The position numbers and the translations under genes are program-made. This document shows, piece by piece, positions 8,720 to 19,500 of a stretch of DNA of 64,000 nt. The notes under the pieces are model-generated. The model was given only the letters and a program-made list of their open reading frames with translations, was not told where the DNA came from and ran no database searches. Position 1 is the stretch's first letter. Every line of letters begins with the position of its first letter. Source of the stretch: Mucilaginibacter sp. dw_454 (lineage in GTDB: Bacteria > Bacteroidota > Bacteroidia > Sphingobacteriales > Sphingobacteriaceae); the NCBI RefSeq assembly GCF_018449775.1, contig NZ_JAAVVB010000003.1, positions 310,001 through 374,000 on the forward strand, in the 5' to 3' direction.

Positions 8720-8753
8720 AAAAGCCCCTCTGCGTTTATTGCGAGGGGCTTTT
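8720..8753 (+). terminator. Terminator of the DUF4136 gene
   Basis: AAAAGCCCCTC (8720-8730) pairs perfectly with GAGGGGCTTTT (8743-8753), followed by a short T-rich run, 21 bases after the stop. Confidence 0.88.
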
Positions 8754-8761
8754 GTTGTTCA

Positions 8762-8886
8762 TCAGCCCCCTCTAAATCTCCCCCGGTAGGGGAGACTTAA
8801 ATGTATTTATATACAAGAAAGGCCTCATATAATGAAGCCTTCCTTTTTTTTAAGCCCTCCCTACCGGGGAGGGTTTGGGTGGGGCT
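8762..8886. repeat. GC-rich hairpin repeat, family E, with inner hairpin
   Basis: Left arm CTCCCCCGGTAGGGGAG, inner hairpin AAGGCCTCAT / ATGAAGCCTT and right arm CCCTCCCTACCGGGGAGGG followed by GTGGGGCT. The right end supplies part of the stop codon (TAG, 8885-8887) of the giant surface protein on the minus strand. Confidence 0.75.
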
Positions 8887-11800
8887 ACAACTTAACAAAG
8901 CTGCTGCGCCCGGTGAGCGAGTTGTCTTTGGTATTAATAATCTCAATAAAGTAAGTACCCGGGGTCAGGGCGCTTACATCGGTATGCCAATCGGGCTGTG
9001 CCGAGGTTGCTGATCTTACTACAATGCCAGACGTGTTGGTAACGGTTATTTTATAATTACCGGTTATAGCAGTATTGTCTGACGCCTTAAGCGTTACGTT
9101 TAATGTATTGGCTGTTGGGTTAGGATACAGGCTTATACGGCTGTTTACAATGTTAGTGCTGCCGGGTAATGAATACATTACCGTAATTAAGTTTGAGTAA
9201 GTAACGTTGCCTAACAGATCAATTTGTTTAAGGCGGTACATGTTCTGGCCGGTAACCGGGTGTGGGTCGAGATCATTATAAGTGCCTAAACCGGCAGATG
9301 TAAGGCTGTCAAGTATTGTAAAGGTCTTGCCGCCATCCACACTGCGTTGCAGAATATATTGGGTATAGTTAACTTCGTTTTCAACCGTCCAGTTTAGTTT
9401 TACTTCTGATGTATTTTTGATTGCACCAAAGCTTAGCAGGTGCACAGCCAGGGCCGCATCTGGTTTAATTAAAAGCCTGAACCGGTTAGCGCCTGTGCTG
9501 GCAGTGTCGCTGGTTACCGCAAAATCGTAGGTTTTATTAGCCTTTAAATCCAACGAATCGCGCAGGTAAGAATCTACCAGGAAGATGTCATAAACATTCG
9601 GAATGTCAGACAATCCGGTGGCGTTAAATTTATAAACTCCGGTTGATGTTACAGCGATATTTAAAGAGATAGTTTGTGTTTGCTTAGGAAAAGGAAGCTG
9701 GTTGATAACCAGCCTTCTGCCGTCGGCAGATCTGTTTGATAAACTCACAACGCCCGATCCCTGCAGATATAAAGCATCTTCGTTAAGGGTGTAATCAGCA
9801 TGTGCGGCATTGTTAAAAACAATGGCATTTTCGTCCTTATTAATAGAGTCTTTTGCCAGCTGTAAATGCATTTGGTAAGAAGCCGCAAGCGTGGTGGAGT
9901 TAAGATTAACAGCGGCGGCAGCCGGATGTGAATTTACTTTGGCAGATTCATTGAAAATTAATTGTGCACCCGTACCTGTTGCCCGTACAAAGAAGCCCTG
10001 CCCGCTTGGAATAATGTTACTGGCAGCCGAACTGCTGGGGATGCCACTGCCTGGCCCGGTAGTTAAATAAGTAACGTAGGTTTTACTTTGCGGATTGTAA
10101 ACGTAAATAGTTTTATCCAGGTTCGCACCATAAATGCCGGTGCCGTTATTGGTAGTGGTATACGTGTTCCAGTCAATAGAACAGGCATAGGGGTTACCTA
10201 CCAGGTTATAGCCTACGTTCCCAAACCTTGGGTCGCTTGAGCCTGAGGCCGCTGTGTATGATAAGTTAGCCCCGCCGGTAAACCATGGCGATACCACGAT
10301 TTGACCCTGGTTTAACGGGCCGTTTGCGCTTGATGTTACATCATTAGGTGGATTGCTGGATACGGTAGTGTTATTACCCCTGAAAAAATACATCACCCCA
10401 TTACCAACCGGTAAATTTTTATTGCCGTCTAGCGTGCCCACATTATAAGCGTTATTGATAGCAGTTATAGCTCTAAAAGTACCGGCATTAAAACTGGTAG
10501 TTGAAGGTGTTTGATCTTCGCGGTAAAGGTATAAAGTTGCATTACCCGCCGCGTCGAAACCACTGCTTGTGCCGCCGGCGCCTGTTAAATAACTACCGCC
10601 TCCCTGTAAAAACGAAAGATTAAAATAAGTATTGGGGGCACCCTGGTCTGATATTGGGGATGATACCAGTCTATATCCACGATTGGTAATGTCACCACCT
10701 CCTGTGAAAAAGGTTTGTACGTTTACAAAGCCGGTAATAGCTGCCGGTGCCGTTATTGGACCAATATTACCTGTGCCGCCAGCATTAGACAATATATCTA
10801 AATGTCCGTTAGCTGCTAACACTGCCGTGCCAGACATGGTCAGGAATCCAGCGGGGGCCAGGGCATAAGTACCCGTGTTCATAGTTTTAGTACCGCTTCC
10901 GCCAAAAGTTACGTTTCCAAATACCACACCATCGTCAGAGCTGTCATCCAGAGTTTGACTTCCTGTTCCGGTAAATTGTGCAGTGGCAAAATTGGTTAAT
11001 AAATCAACGTCACCGCCAGACGATGACCAATTGCCCGTTACCGTTACAGTACCCGTAGCAAGTTTTGTACCCGATGAAGAAAACGACAGATTGCTATAGG
11101 TGCCTGCTACTACATTTACCGCGGCTGTGGTGTAATATTCAACACCCACGTTCCATGTTTTACCAGAAGGAATAGGGCTTGTTGCCGCGCTCTGTGTCCG
11201 TATAAAACCAGTGCCGGTAGCAGTAAAACCAGCGCCGATAGCCAGCGTATTAGTGTTCATATCCAGGTTGCCTGCGGTTAGCGTTAGCGCGCCGTTTAAG
11301 GTATAAGTAGATGTAGTGGCCGGTAATAATACGCTACCCGTGTTATTAATGGTAATATTATTTATAGTTGCGGGCAAACCCGTACCTGCATTTTGCGGAG
11401 CAGCAGCGCCATCATAAACAAAATTAGCTGCTGTGCCAAAGTTACGCGTGCCTGTGCTCTGGATAGACCCTGTAGCGCCTGTAGATGATATGCCATCATC
11501 ATTCGCGGTTATTAGTGTGCCGCCGTTAACCAGCGTAAATGTACCGGTCGATCCATCAAGCACATTGACGTCAAAATCAACCGTTGCGTTATTATTAATG
11601 GCAAAGTTTACCCCGGTTGAAAAAGTGCCGCCGGTTTTAATGAAATTTTGCGTAGTTGTTCCTGAAAATGATATCAGATTATTAGAACCTGTTGTTTTTA
11701 TTGTACCGCCTGACACATTAAAATCGCCGGTGACATTCAAATTGGCGGTTGCGCTGTTAGTGTTACTCAATAAGAAATTACCGCCGGTTTGCGTAAAGCT

Positions 11801-14800
11801 TTTTACCGTTACGTTAGCGGTTGAACTGGCAGCTGTAACTAATTGAAATGTAGCTGTGCCGGTTGACGCGATAGTTAAATTATTCATCGATGCCGTGACT
11901 GTGCCAAGTGCTACGCCATTTGTAATGTTTTGGTTAGGGCAGTTCCAGATAAAGTTGCCAAAAGCCTGGCCGCCTCCGCCTATAGTGCCTGTATAGCTGG
12001 TGTAGCCAATGATCTCGCAGGTTGAACCCTGATCCCAGGTAGCAGTAGGGATAGTACCGGCAGTTGACGTGAAATTATGCTGATAATCGCCATCACTTTC
12101 AAACTTCAGCGTTCCTGTAGTGGTAATTGAGCCAGCGTTTACAATCGTACCGTGAACGTCTGCTCCTCCGCTACTAATAGCTAAGGAGCCTGCAACCGTA
12201 ATCGTTCCACCATTATCTACCACCAGGCTGTTTGCAGTACCTGTTGTAGCGGCAAGGACATTTACAGTAAGCCCATTTTGAATTTCAACGCCACCCGCGC
12301 TTGCACCCGGTACCAATGTAGAGGTTTGCCATCCGCCGGTGCCGGTTGTAGAGCTTTCCCAAATAGAAGCATCTGTCCAATCGCCCGAATTTGCGTTTCT
12401 AAAATGGTCGGTAGCTACAGTTGGAGGCACACTAACAGGTACACTAACGGTATTTGTTATAGCCCCGCTGGTTGCGGTTAGCGTGGGTAATGGGGTTGTT
12501 GATGTACTAACAATTTTTACATTCAAGGTTTTAGTACCGGCTACCAGCGCTGTAGGGGCAGGTAAAGTTGCTCCCCCGTCTGACGTTGTCATGGTGAAAG
12601 TGTTGGTATTGGTATTAATTAAGTTGTAATTAGCATCTACCGCATTTACTGTAATATTAAAAGCCGTGCCCCGGGCAGGCGGGTTGGCGGCGCCAGACTT
12701 GCCGTCAGATGTTCCGGGTTTGGCCGTCTCTCCGGGTAATAATATCTGAAGTTGCGCAAAAACACCGGCTACAACAGTAACAGAGGTGCCTGTGCTGCTG
12801 CTTTTGGTTCCATCTGTAACATCTTTAGCCACTACGTTTCTACCCGCGCCGGCAGTCTTAAAAGTAACGCTGAATGTTTTAGTTCCTGCAACTAAAGCAG
12901 TATTTCCCGGCAAAGCCGCATTAATATCTGTTGTCGAAGTTATGCTCACTACATCGGTAGGCGTGTTAAGTATGTTCCAGGCCGCATCTACCGCATATAT
13001 GGTAACATTAAAAGGGGTACCCGCGGTTTGCGGTGTTGTTGCGGTGCCCGATTTGCCCGTAGTTGTACCCGGTGCAGAAATTTCTCCCGGCATCAACAAT
13101 AACAACTTGGCAAAAACGCCTGAATTTACTGTAATACTAGATGTGGTATAAGGCGTTTTGGTAATATCAGCGTCGGTTGCAGTAACGGTTGTAGTACCTA
13201 TAGTTTTTAACGTCAATGAAAAAGTTTTCCCACCCGTTACTAACGCAGCAGCTGCCGGTGGGGTAGCCGCTGCATCTGTTGTTGTAAGCGTTACTACATC
13301 CGTAACCGTGGTAACCCTGTTCCAATTAGCGTCAACCGCATAAACCGTTACATTGAATGCTTTGCCTGCTGCCTGTATAGTAGGCGTACCTGATTTACCG
13401 GTTGCAGTGCCGGGTTTTGCAGTTTCTCCGGCAGTTATGGCCAGTAGTTGTACAAAAGCCCCAGGCGATACTGTAGTATTAGGACTAGCGTTGGCTGTAC
13501 GCGTGGTATTGGTGATATCAGATGCCGTAACTTTTCTTGTCCCGGATGTTTTAAATGTGTAGGTAAATGTCTGCGTGCCTGAAACCAAAGCCGCAGTGGC
13601 CGGATTAGTTGCGTTAGCATCAGTAGAAGTTATACCTACCACGTCATTAGCTGTCGTTATAATGTTCCAGTTTTTATCAACAGCGTTTACTGTAACAGTA
13701 AATGCTGTACCTGCTATTTGAGCAGTTGGAAGTGCACTGGTCTTTCCCGTTGTGGTGTTTGGTGCAGCTACTTCGCCGGGCATTAATAATTGTAATTTAG
13801 CAAAGGTACCCACCGTAACGTTGAAATTGGGGCTAGTATAGGCAGTCATCCCGCTATTGGTATTATCTACGGCCTGCAATGTGGCTGTTGTCGTCGGGGT
13901 TTTTAAAGTTACCGAAATTGTTTTTGTACCGGCTGCCATGGTTCCGGTGCTAGCCGGGTTTGTTAAAGCAGGATCATTGGATACGATATTAATCACGTCA
14001 GTTACAGCAACAGGGTTTACGGTGGTAACTGCTGATATTCTGTTCCAGTTAGCATCTACCGCATTTACAATAACATTGAAAGCGGTACCCGATGCTCTAT
14101 CGGTAGGTGTGCCGCTTTTGCCGGTTGCGGTACCCGGTGCAATAGCCTCGCCGGGTAATATCAACAGTAGCTTAACAAAAGCACCCGGTATTACCGCTAA
14201 CGATGCTGTAGAGATTGTTTTTGCTGCGGTTGCATCGGTTGCCGTAATTTTATAGCTACCGGCAGTTTTAAAAGTAAAACTAAAGGTACCCACGCCAGCC
14301 GAAAGTGCTGCACTTGCAGGCGGCGTTGCATTCAGGTCGGTCGAAGTTATAGCAACGTTATCAGTAATTGATGTTACGGTGTTATTACCGGCATCAACTG
14401 CGTATACGCTGAAATTAAACGCCGTACCTGCAACAGGTATGCTTGGCGCACCGGTTTTACCGGTAGTTGTTCCCTGTACAAACGTTTCGCCGGGCAGCAC
14501 GGTTAATAAATTGGCAAAAGCGCCCAGGTTTACAGTTATTTGTGCGCTGGTGTTGGTTTTAGTGCCATCGGTATTGTCGGTAATTGTAATGGTAGTTGTG
14601 GTGCTTACTGCTCTTAAAGTAACAGTAAAGGTTTTAGTGCCGCTTGCTAAATTGGCACTGGCGGGCGAATAAGTAGCACCGGCATCAGTCGACGAAGGTG
14701 TAAGCGCATCAGTAACCGAAGTTACTTTATTCCAGTTTGCATCAACAGCGTTTACTATAACGGCGGTGTTGGTACCTGCATTTATAGCCGTTGGTGTACC

Positions 14801-16060
14801 GCTTTTACCAGTGACTGTACCAGGTTGGGCGGTTTCGCCTGTAAGCAAAATCTGCAGCTTGGCATAAGCTCCGGGCACTACCGTAACGCTAGATGAAGTC
14901 CCGTTTTTGGTGCCGGTGGCTGTAACCGATCTGGTAGTAGTGGCTGTTTTTAAGGTAACACTAAAAGTTTGTGTACCTGCAGCCAGGGCAGCACTAGCCG
15001 GCAACGCAGCATTAGCATCGTTTGAAGTAATAGTTACACTTTCGGTAATTGATGTTACCGTATTAAATGCAGCATCAACCGCATATACGGTAGCATTAAA
15101 CGCTGTTCCGGCTGTAGGCGAGGTGGCGGTGCCACTTTTTCCGGTAGCTGTGCTGGGTTGATAAGTTTCGCCTGGTAATATTACCAGCAATGTGTTGTAC
15201 GCACCCACATTTACCGTAATTGCCGGGCTGGTGTTAGCAGTTTTGGTGCCATCAGTGGCGTCTGTAGCTGTGACGGTATTAGTGGTTCCGGGCGTTCTGG
15301 CCGTAAAAGAAAATGTTTTTGTGCCGGCGGCTAGATTTGCGTTTGCCGGCAAAGCTGCATTAGGGTCAGCTGCAGTAACATCAGTAATAGCAATATTATC
15401 TGTTGAGCTTACTACGTTCCAATTTGCATCAACAGCGTTTACAGTAAGTGTAATGGCCGTTCCGGCCGACACCGCCGATGGTGTGCCGGTTTTACCTGTT
15501 GTTGAACCCGCAGAAGCAGTTTCACCAGGCAATAACAATTGCAGTTTTGCAAATGTACCTGCAACCTGCGACAAAGCCCCCACGTTGGCAGCAGTTGTTA
15601 ACCCAACAACACTGGTGGATTGAGCCGTTATATTGATTGATGCAATTGGTTTTCTGATGGTGCCTTGAACCGGTAAGCCGGTTATGGTTATGCCATTGGT
15701 TGTGCTTGCGGCCGAGTTAGTATACGTTATTATCAGCGTGCCGCTTGAAACAACTTGAGTTACTATAGTAATATTGCCGGTACCGGTTACCAGGCCGGTT
15801 GCACCAGCCTGAAATTGCCAGTTAGCAGGTGCGGTTAAAGTTATGGTGCCTCCAACCAGCGAAAAATCATTTGCAGCCCCCGAAGCAATAGTAATTGTGC
15901 CTAATGCGGTGTAAGCGGGTGTTGCAAGACTGCCTGAGGCTTTGTCTGCAGATATATTGGTGCCACCTGTAGCCTGAGTAATACCTACAGTTGCAAAAGC
16001 GTGCAGGCAAATTAAACTTAAAGCAAAGAATATAGATAAAAACTTATTAGGGGTATACAT
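8885..16060 (-). CDS. Giant surface protein with nine Ig-like repeats and T9SS type A sorting domain
   Basis: A 2391-residue exported protein, probably displayed or released by the type IX secretion system. It has a signal peptide (MYTPNKFLSIFFALSLICLHAFA). Residues about 165-1210 hold nine tandem repeats of about 115 aa, each opening with a variant of FAKLQLLLPGET and containing a version of NAVDANWN, as in bacterial Ig-like adhesin folds. A strand-rich Thr/Gly/Asn region (about 1220-1780) follows. The last 615 residues are homologous to the end of the protein at 16586-20254. The C-terminus is a type A sorting domain (SLYPNPTANTLNV ... GRSSFVKL). Probable adhesin or matrix protein; ligand unknown. 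Confidence 0.88.
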   Translation of the reverse strand: MYTPNKFLSIFFALSLICLHAFATVGITQATGGTNISADKASGSLATPAYTALGTITIASGAANDFSLVGGTITLTAPANWQFQAGATGLVTGTGNITIVTQVVSSGTLIITYTNSAASTTNGITITGLPVQGTIRKPIASINITAQSTSVVGLTTAANVGALSQVAGTFAKLQLLLPGETASAGSTTGKTGTPSAVSAGTAITLTVNAVDANWNVVSSTDNIAITDVTAADPNAALPANANLAAGTKTFSFTARTPGTTNTVTATDATDGTKTANTSPAITVNVGAYNTLLVILPGETYQPSTATGKSGTATSPTAGTAFNATVYAVDAAFNTVTSITESVTITSNDANAALPASAALAAGTQTFSVTLKTATTTRSVTATGTKNGTSSSVTVVPGAYAKLQILLTGETAQPGTVTGKSGTPTAINAGTNTAVIVNAVDANWNKVTSVTDALTPSSTDAGATYSPASANLASGTKTFTVTLRAVSTTTTITITDNTDGTKTNTSAQITVNLGAFANLLTVLPGETFVQGTTTGKTGAPSIPVAGTAFNFSVYAVDAGNNTVTSITDNVAITSTDLNATPPASAALSAGVGTFSFTFKTAGSYKITATDATAAKTISTASLAVIPGAFVKLLLILPGEAIAPGTATGKSGTPTDRASGTAFNVIVNAVDANWNRISAVTTVNPVAVTDVINIVSNDPALTNPASTGTMAAGTKTISVTLKTPTTTATLQAVDNTNSGMTAYTSPNFNVTVGTFAKLQLLMPGEVAAPNTTTGKTSALPTAQIAGTAFTVTVNAVDKNWNIITTANDVVGITSTDANATNPATAALVSGTQTFTYTFKTSGTRKVTASDITNTTRTANASPNTTVSPGAFVQLLAITAGETAKPGTATGKSGTPTIQAAGKAFNVTVYAVDANWNRVTTVTDVVTLTTTDAAATPPAAAALVTGGKTFSLTLKTIGTTTVTATDADITKTPYTTSSITVNSGVFAKLLLLMPGEISAPGTTTGKSGTATTPQTAGTPFNVTIYAVDAAWNILNTPTDVVSITSTTDINAALPGNTALVAGTKTFSVTFKTAGAGRNVVAKDVTDGTKSSSTGTSVTVVAGVFAQLQILLPGETAKPGTSDGKSGAANPPARGTAFNITVNAVDANYNLINTNTNTFTMTTSDGGATLPAPTALVAGTKTLNVKIVSTSTTPLPTLTATSGAITNTVSVPVSVPPTVATDHFRNANSGDWTDASIWESSTTGTGGWQTSTLVPGASAGGVEIQNGLTVNVLAATTGTANSLVVDNGGTITVAGSLAISSGGADVHGTIVNAGSITTTGTLKFESDGDYQHNFTSTAGTIPTATWDQGSTCEIIGYTSYTGTIGGGGQAFGNFIWNCPNQNITNGVALGTVTASMNNLTIASTGTATFQLVTAASSTANVTVKSFTQTGGNFLLSNTNSATANLNVTGDFNVSGGTIKTTGSNNLISFSGTTTQNFIKTGGTFSTGVNFAINNNATVDFDVNVLDGSTGTFTLVNGGTLITANDDGISSTGATGSIQSTGTRNFGTAANFVYDGAAAPQNAGTGLPATINNITINNTGSVLLPATTSTYTLNGALTLTAGNLDMNTNTLAIGAGFTATGTGFIRTQSAATSPIPSGKTWNVGVEYYTTAAVNVVAGTYSNLSFSSSGTKLATGTVTVTGNWSSSGGDVDLLTNFATAQFTGTGSQTLDDSSDDGVVFGNVTFGGSGTKTMNTGTYALAPAGFLTMSGTAVLAANGHLDILSNAGGTGNIGPITAPAAITGFVNVQTFFTGGGDITNRGYRLVSSPISDQGAPNTYFNLSFLQGGGSYLTGAGGTSSGFDAAGNATLYLYREDQTPSTTSFNAGTFRAITAINNAYNVGTLDGNKNLPVGNGVMYFFRGNNTTVSSNPPNDVTSSANGPLNQGQIVVSPWFTGGANLSYTAASGSSDPRFGNVGYNLVGNPYACSIDWNTYTTTNNGTGIYGANLDKTIYVYNPQSKTYVTYLTTGPGSGIPSSSAASNIIPSGQGFFVRATGTGAQLIFNESAKVNSHPAAAAVNLNSTTLAASYQMHLQLAKDSINKDENAIVFNNAAHADYTLNEDALYLQGSGVVSLSNRSADGRRLVINQLPFPKQTQTISLNIAVTSTGVYKFNATGLSDIPNVYDIFLVDSYLRDSLDLKANKTYDFAVTSDTASTGANRFRLLIKPDAALAVHLLSFGAIKNTSEVKLNWTVENEVNYTQYILQRSVDGGKTFTILDSLTSAGLGTYNDLDPHPVTGQNMYRLKQIDLLGNVTYSNLITVMYSLPGSTNIVNSRISLYPNPTANTLNVTLKASDNTAITGNYKITVTNTSGIVVRSATSAQPDWHTDVSALTPGTYFIEIINTKDNSLTGRSSFVKL
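12430..15560 (-). repeat. Nine tandem coding repeats of about 345 bp
   Basis: Repeat openings (PGET-like strings) fall near 15530, 15170, 14840, 14490, 14150, 13775, 13430, 13085 and 12730, a period of about 340-360 bases. The repeats differ substantially in sequence, so the array is old rather than a recent slippage product. Positions are rough because read from translations. Confidence 0.8.
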
Positions 16061-16247
16061 ACTTTTCTATAAAGCAACCACGGTCCATACAACGTATGGT
16101 TGTAACATGGTTTTGTGCCATAATAATACAGATTTTTTGCTTATAAAAAACTGACTTAGAGTAAATTAATTTTTTACGATAAAAAAATAATTTTTATGAT
16201 AGTGATTTTCAAAAAAAATGTGAGGTATTTTAAATGGATAAAATGAC

Positions 16248-16275
16248 AAAAGCCATCTGCAACAGAATGGCTTTT
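16248..16275 (-). terminator. Terminator between PID-CTERM-like gene and giant gene
   Basis: AAAAGCCAT (16248-16256) pairs with ATGGCTTTT (16267-16275) around a ten-base loop, with a T run on the minus strand. It follows the stop of the 72-aa gene, so the giant gene probably has its own promoter in 16061-16247. Confidence 0.7.
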
Positions 16276-16344
16276 TAAAGTGAAATTGAAAATATTGTTG
16301 TTAAACTTTCTTGATCAGAAAAAATTAACCAGTTTTTGCAGATA

Positions 16345-16563
16345 CTATTTATCAGAAAGTTTTACAGCGTTTGTTTGCTTTTTGTATAAGTGTACAGTAG
16401 TAATAATTAAAGCAAGCGCAGCAAAAAAAACAACCCAGGTATCAATTGGGCAGGGGCCATCATCAATATCCCCGTCGGTACCACAGGTAGGGGTACCAAT
16501 CTGCGCAAATAACGTGACAGCGCTAAAAAGGAATAATATAGTTAAAAGAAATTTTCTTTTCAT
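16345..16563 (-). CDS. Small PID-CTERM-like membrane protein, 72 aa
   Basis: The protein has a signal peptide (MKRKFLLTILFLFSAVTLFA), then a short acidic, cysteine-containing segment PTCGTDGDIDDGPCPIDTW, one hydrophobic segment VVFFAALALIITTVHLY and a basic end KKQTNAVK. A PID tripeptide just before a transmembrane segment and a basic tail is the layout of the small Bacteroidota proteins called PID-CTERM. The assignment is from memory of that layout. It starts 22 bases after the stop of the 1222-aa T9SS protein, so the two are probably co-transcribed. Function unknown. Confidence 0.65.
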   Translation of the reverse strand: MKRKFLLTILFLFSAVTLFAQIGTPTCGTDGDIDDGPCPIDTWVVFFAALALIITTVHLYKKQTNAVKLSDK

Positions 16564-16585
16564 TTTGGCTATTATCAGTACAAAG

Positions 16586-19500
16586 CTACAACTTTACAAA
16601 TGTACTTTTACCGGTTAACGTATTATTCTTAGAATTTATTACCTGTATAAAATAAGTTCCCGGCATTAAATTATCTATCTGTGCCTGCCAGCTGCCACTT
16701 GTTGATGTAGCAGTTTTAACCAGCATGCCTGAACTATTAACAATACTTATTTTGTAAGTCGCTGCTACAAGGTCATTATTGTTGCTACCGGTAACCGTTA
16801 GGTTTAAGGTTGATTGAGCCGGATTAGGGTATACACTGATGTTGCTATTAGCTAGTACGGTATTTAACACATTGGCATACATTATCTTAACTATGTTTGA
16901 GTAAGAAACATTGCCCGCCACATCTGTTTGTTTTAAGCGGTAATAGTTGGTTCCCAATATAGGCGATGGATCAAGATCGTTATAAGTACCCAATCCGGCT
17001 GATGTTAGGCTGTCAATCACTTTAAAGGTTTTTCCGCCATCGGTGCTGCGTTCAACAACATAGCCGGTATAATCCGCTTCGTTTTCTGCAGTCCACTTGA
17101 GTTTTACATCGTTTGTGCTCTTTACCGCATCAAAACTTAACAAATGCACGGTTAAGGCAACATTTTGACGTATTACCAGGCTAAAACGATGGTTGCCATA
17201 AGTATTGGTATCTACATTGGCCTCAAATGTATAAACCGGATTGTTTTTCAGATCCAACGAATCTTTTTTATAAGCGTCCATCAACCAAACATCATACGCC
17301 GCCGGTATATTCTTGGCGGTTAATAGTTTTATTTGATAATTACCGGCCGCAGTCATGTTTACATTTAATGGTATAACCTGGCTTGATGAAGGAAAATTCA
17401 TTTGGTTTATAGCCAATGCGATGTTATCGCTTGAGCGGGTTGACAGGTTAACAGCACTGTTACCCTTCATGTAATCAGCGTCTTCATTGTAAACATAGGC
17501 TGCTTTTGCACTTGGTTTAAACAAAATAAGCGCGTCTTCGCTGGCAGTTGAATCTTTAAATAGTTCGACGCTTAAATATTTAGGCTGTACATCCGGGGCG
17601 GTAGTTGCCGTTGCTAATGATAAGGCTGACGAAGAAACCTGAGTGGTAGATTTATTTGATTCATGAAAGGTTAGCGTGGTACTTGTATTAGTAACAGTTA
17701 CAAAAAAGCCCTGTCCGCTAGATATGATATTATTACCTGTTGACGCGTTAAAATTGGTACCAACACCAAGAGGTGTGCCTGCTAAGTAAGTTGCATACGT
17801 TTTTTTGGTTGGATTATAAATATATATAGTAGCACCAACACCCGCATTGCTGGCAGATACCTTATCCCAGTCGATAGACGATGGATACGGATTGCCAACC
17901 AAATGATAACCTGCAGTGACACTGTTTTTGCTGGGGTTGTAAGATAAGGTGAAATCGGTCACCGTTGGATTAAACCAATCTCTCACTTTAACATCGCCCT
18001 GGTTTAAATAACCCGATGAACTAAAAGTAGTGGCTTTAGCTATCGTAGATGACACATAAGGGTTAGAAGTTGCTTTGCTGCCTCTGAAAAAGAACATAAA
18101 ACCATTGCCGGCAGGTAGGGTAGCAGAAGCGTCAATGCCACCATCGAATGAAAAAGTAGAACCGGTAATATTGCTAACCCCCCTGAAATTACCTGAGGTA
18201 AAATTTGAGTTGTTTGGCGCTATATTTTCACGATAAAAATAAAGCGTTGGCCCGCCGTTAGATGGCGCACTAAAGCCGCTACCGGTACCACCGGTACCCG
18301 TTGTATAACTGCCGTTATTTATATAGCTTAAATTAGGAATGATCAAGCTGCTGCTTGACACAGATACCGGCGATGATAATAATCGATAGCCGCGGCTGTT
18401 AGCAAGGCCGCCGGTTAAATAACGCTGCACAATTATAGTACCCGTGATACTGCTTGTGGCAGTCATTGCACCTATAGATGCAGCACCGCTGGCATCAGAA
18501 ACCAAAGTGAATGTACCCGTATTAGTTACAGCTATGCCATTGGTTGTTGTTGTTGGCCAGGTCATAGTAGCGGTACTTGCCATCGTTGAAGTGCCGGCAA
18601 CGGCCAGGTTACCAACTGTAGCAGAGGTGTTTTGAAGCGTTAGCGTAGCACCTGCATCAATTGTTAAGCCGTTGTTAACGGTAAGTTTATGGCCGGCAAA
18701 ATCAATAGATACCGGTGTGGTTGTAGAAGTATTTGAACCAAAAGGGCCAATTTCAAGTGAACTTACTGTAATATCAGAAGGTAATTGAGGTTGCACAGTG
18801 CTTGAGCTATATTGTGTAACACCAATTTTTACTATATCTGTGGTAGCTGAAGGGCCGATAGACGATGCTGTTATTGTATTGTCTTTTTTCCATGCCTTCT
18901 GTGTGGTCCATGTCGCAGCTGTAAGGCCGGTCCATTCCCATAAATCGCCATTATTTATAGGGGCAGATACAGAACTTGAAGAGTTACTGGAATATGGAGA
19001 GGAACTATTGAAAAATTGTGAGTAACTGTCGTTATTTGTATTACTTACCGAATAACTAACTGATGATGGATAAGGTGTCGTGAAAGTCGACATGACAGCG
19101 GCCGTTAAAAAATAATAAGTGATGTGGCCGGTGCTGCCGTCTGTATTGCCCCCGTTATAGTAACGTAGGTTCAAGCCTGATAAATCTTGCTGACTACTAG
19201 CACCATTGTTTTGCAGCGTGTAGGTCATTATCGGCGAAAGCCCGCTGGTTGATAAGGGCAGCGTACTGGTTTCATATAAATAACCGGGTACATTAATGCC
19301 AATAATATTGGCGAGGCCTGAATTATAGTCTATAACTAATCGGCCCATTACAATATCACCTCTTGCGCAAAGATTCATTCCATATAAAATGGCAGTACCC
19401 ATACCCGGATATAACGGACTGGATACACCGTTGCCGCTTATTGGCAAATAATCAAGTCTAACCTGGTAAAAGTTAAAATTATCAAATTGAAAGCGATCTG

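Noticed and set aside
10632-15623. Many plus-strand ORFs of 60-143 residues opposite the giant surface protein gene
   Set aside because: They lie antisense to Thr/Ala/Val-rich repeats, which read backwards as long stop-free Val/Ala/Pro-rich frames. None has a start context, promoter or recognisable motif.
16280-16618. 112-residue plus-strand ORF overlapping the PID-CTERM-like gene
   Set aside because: Lies antisense to a gene with a convincing signal peptide and membrane segment, and shows no feature itself.
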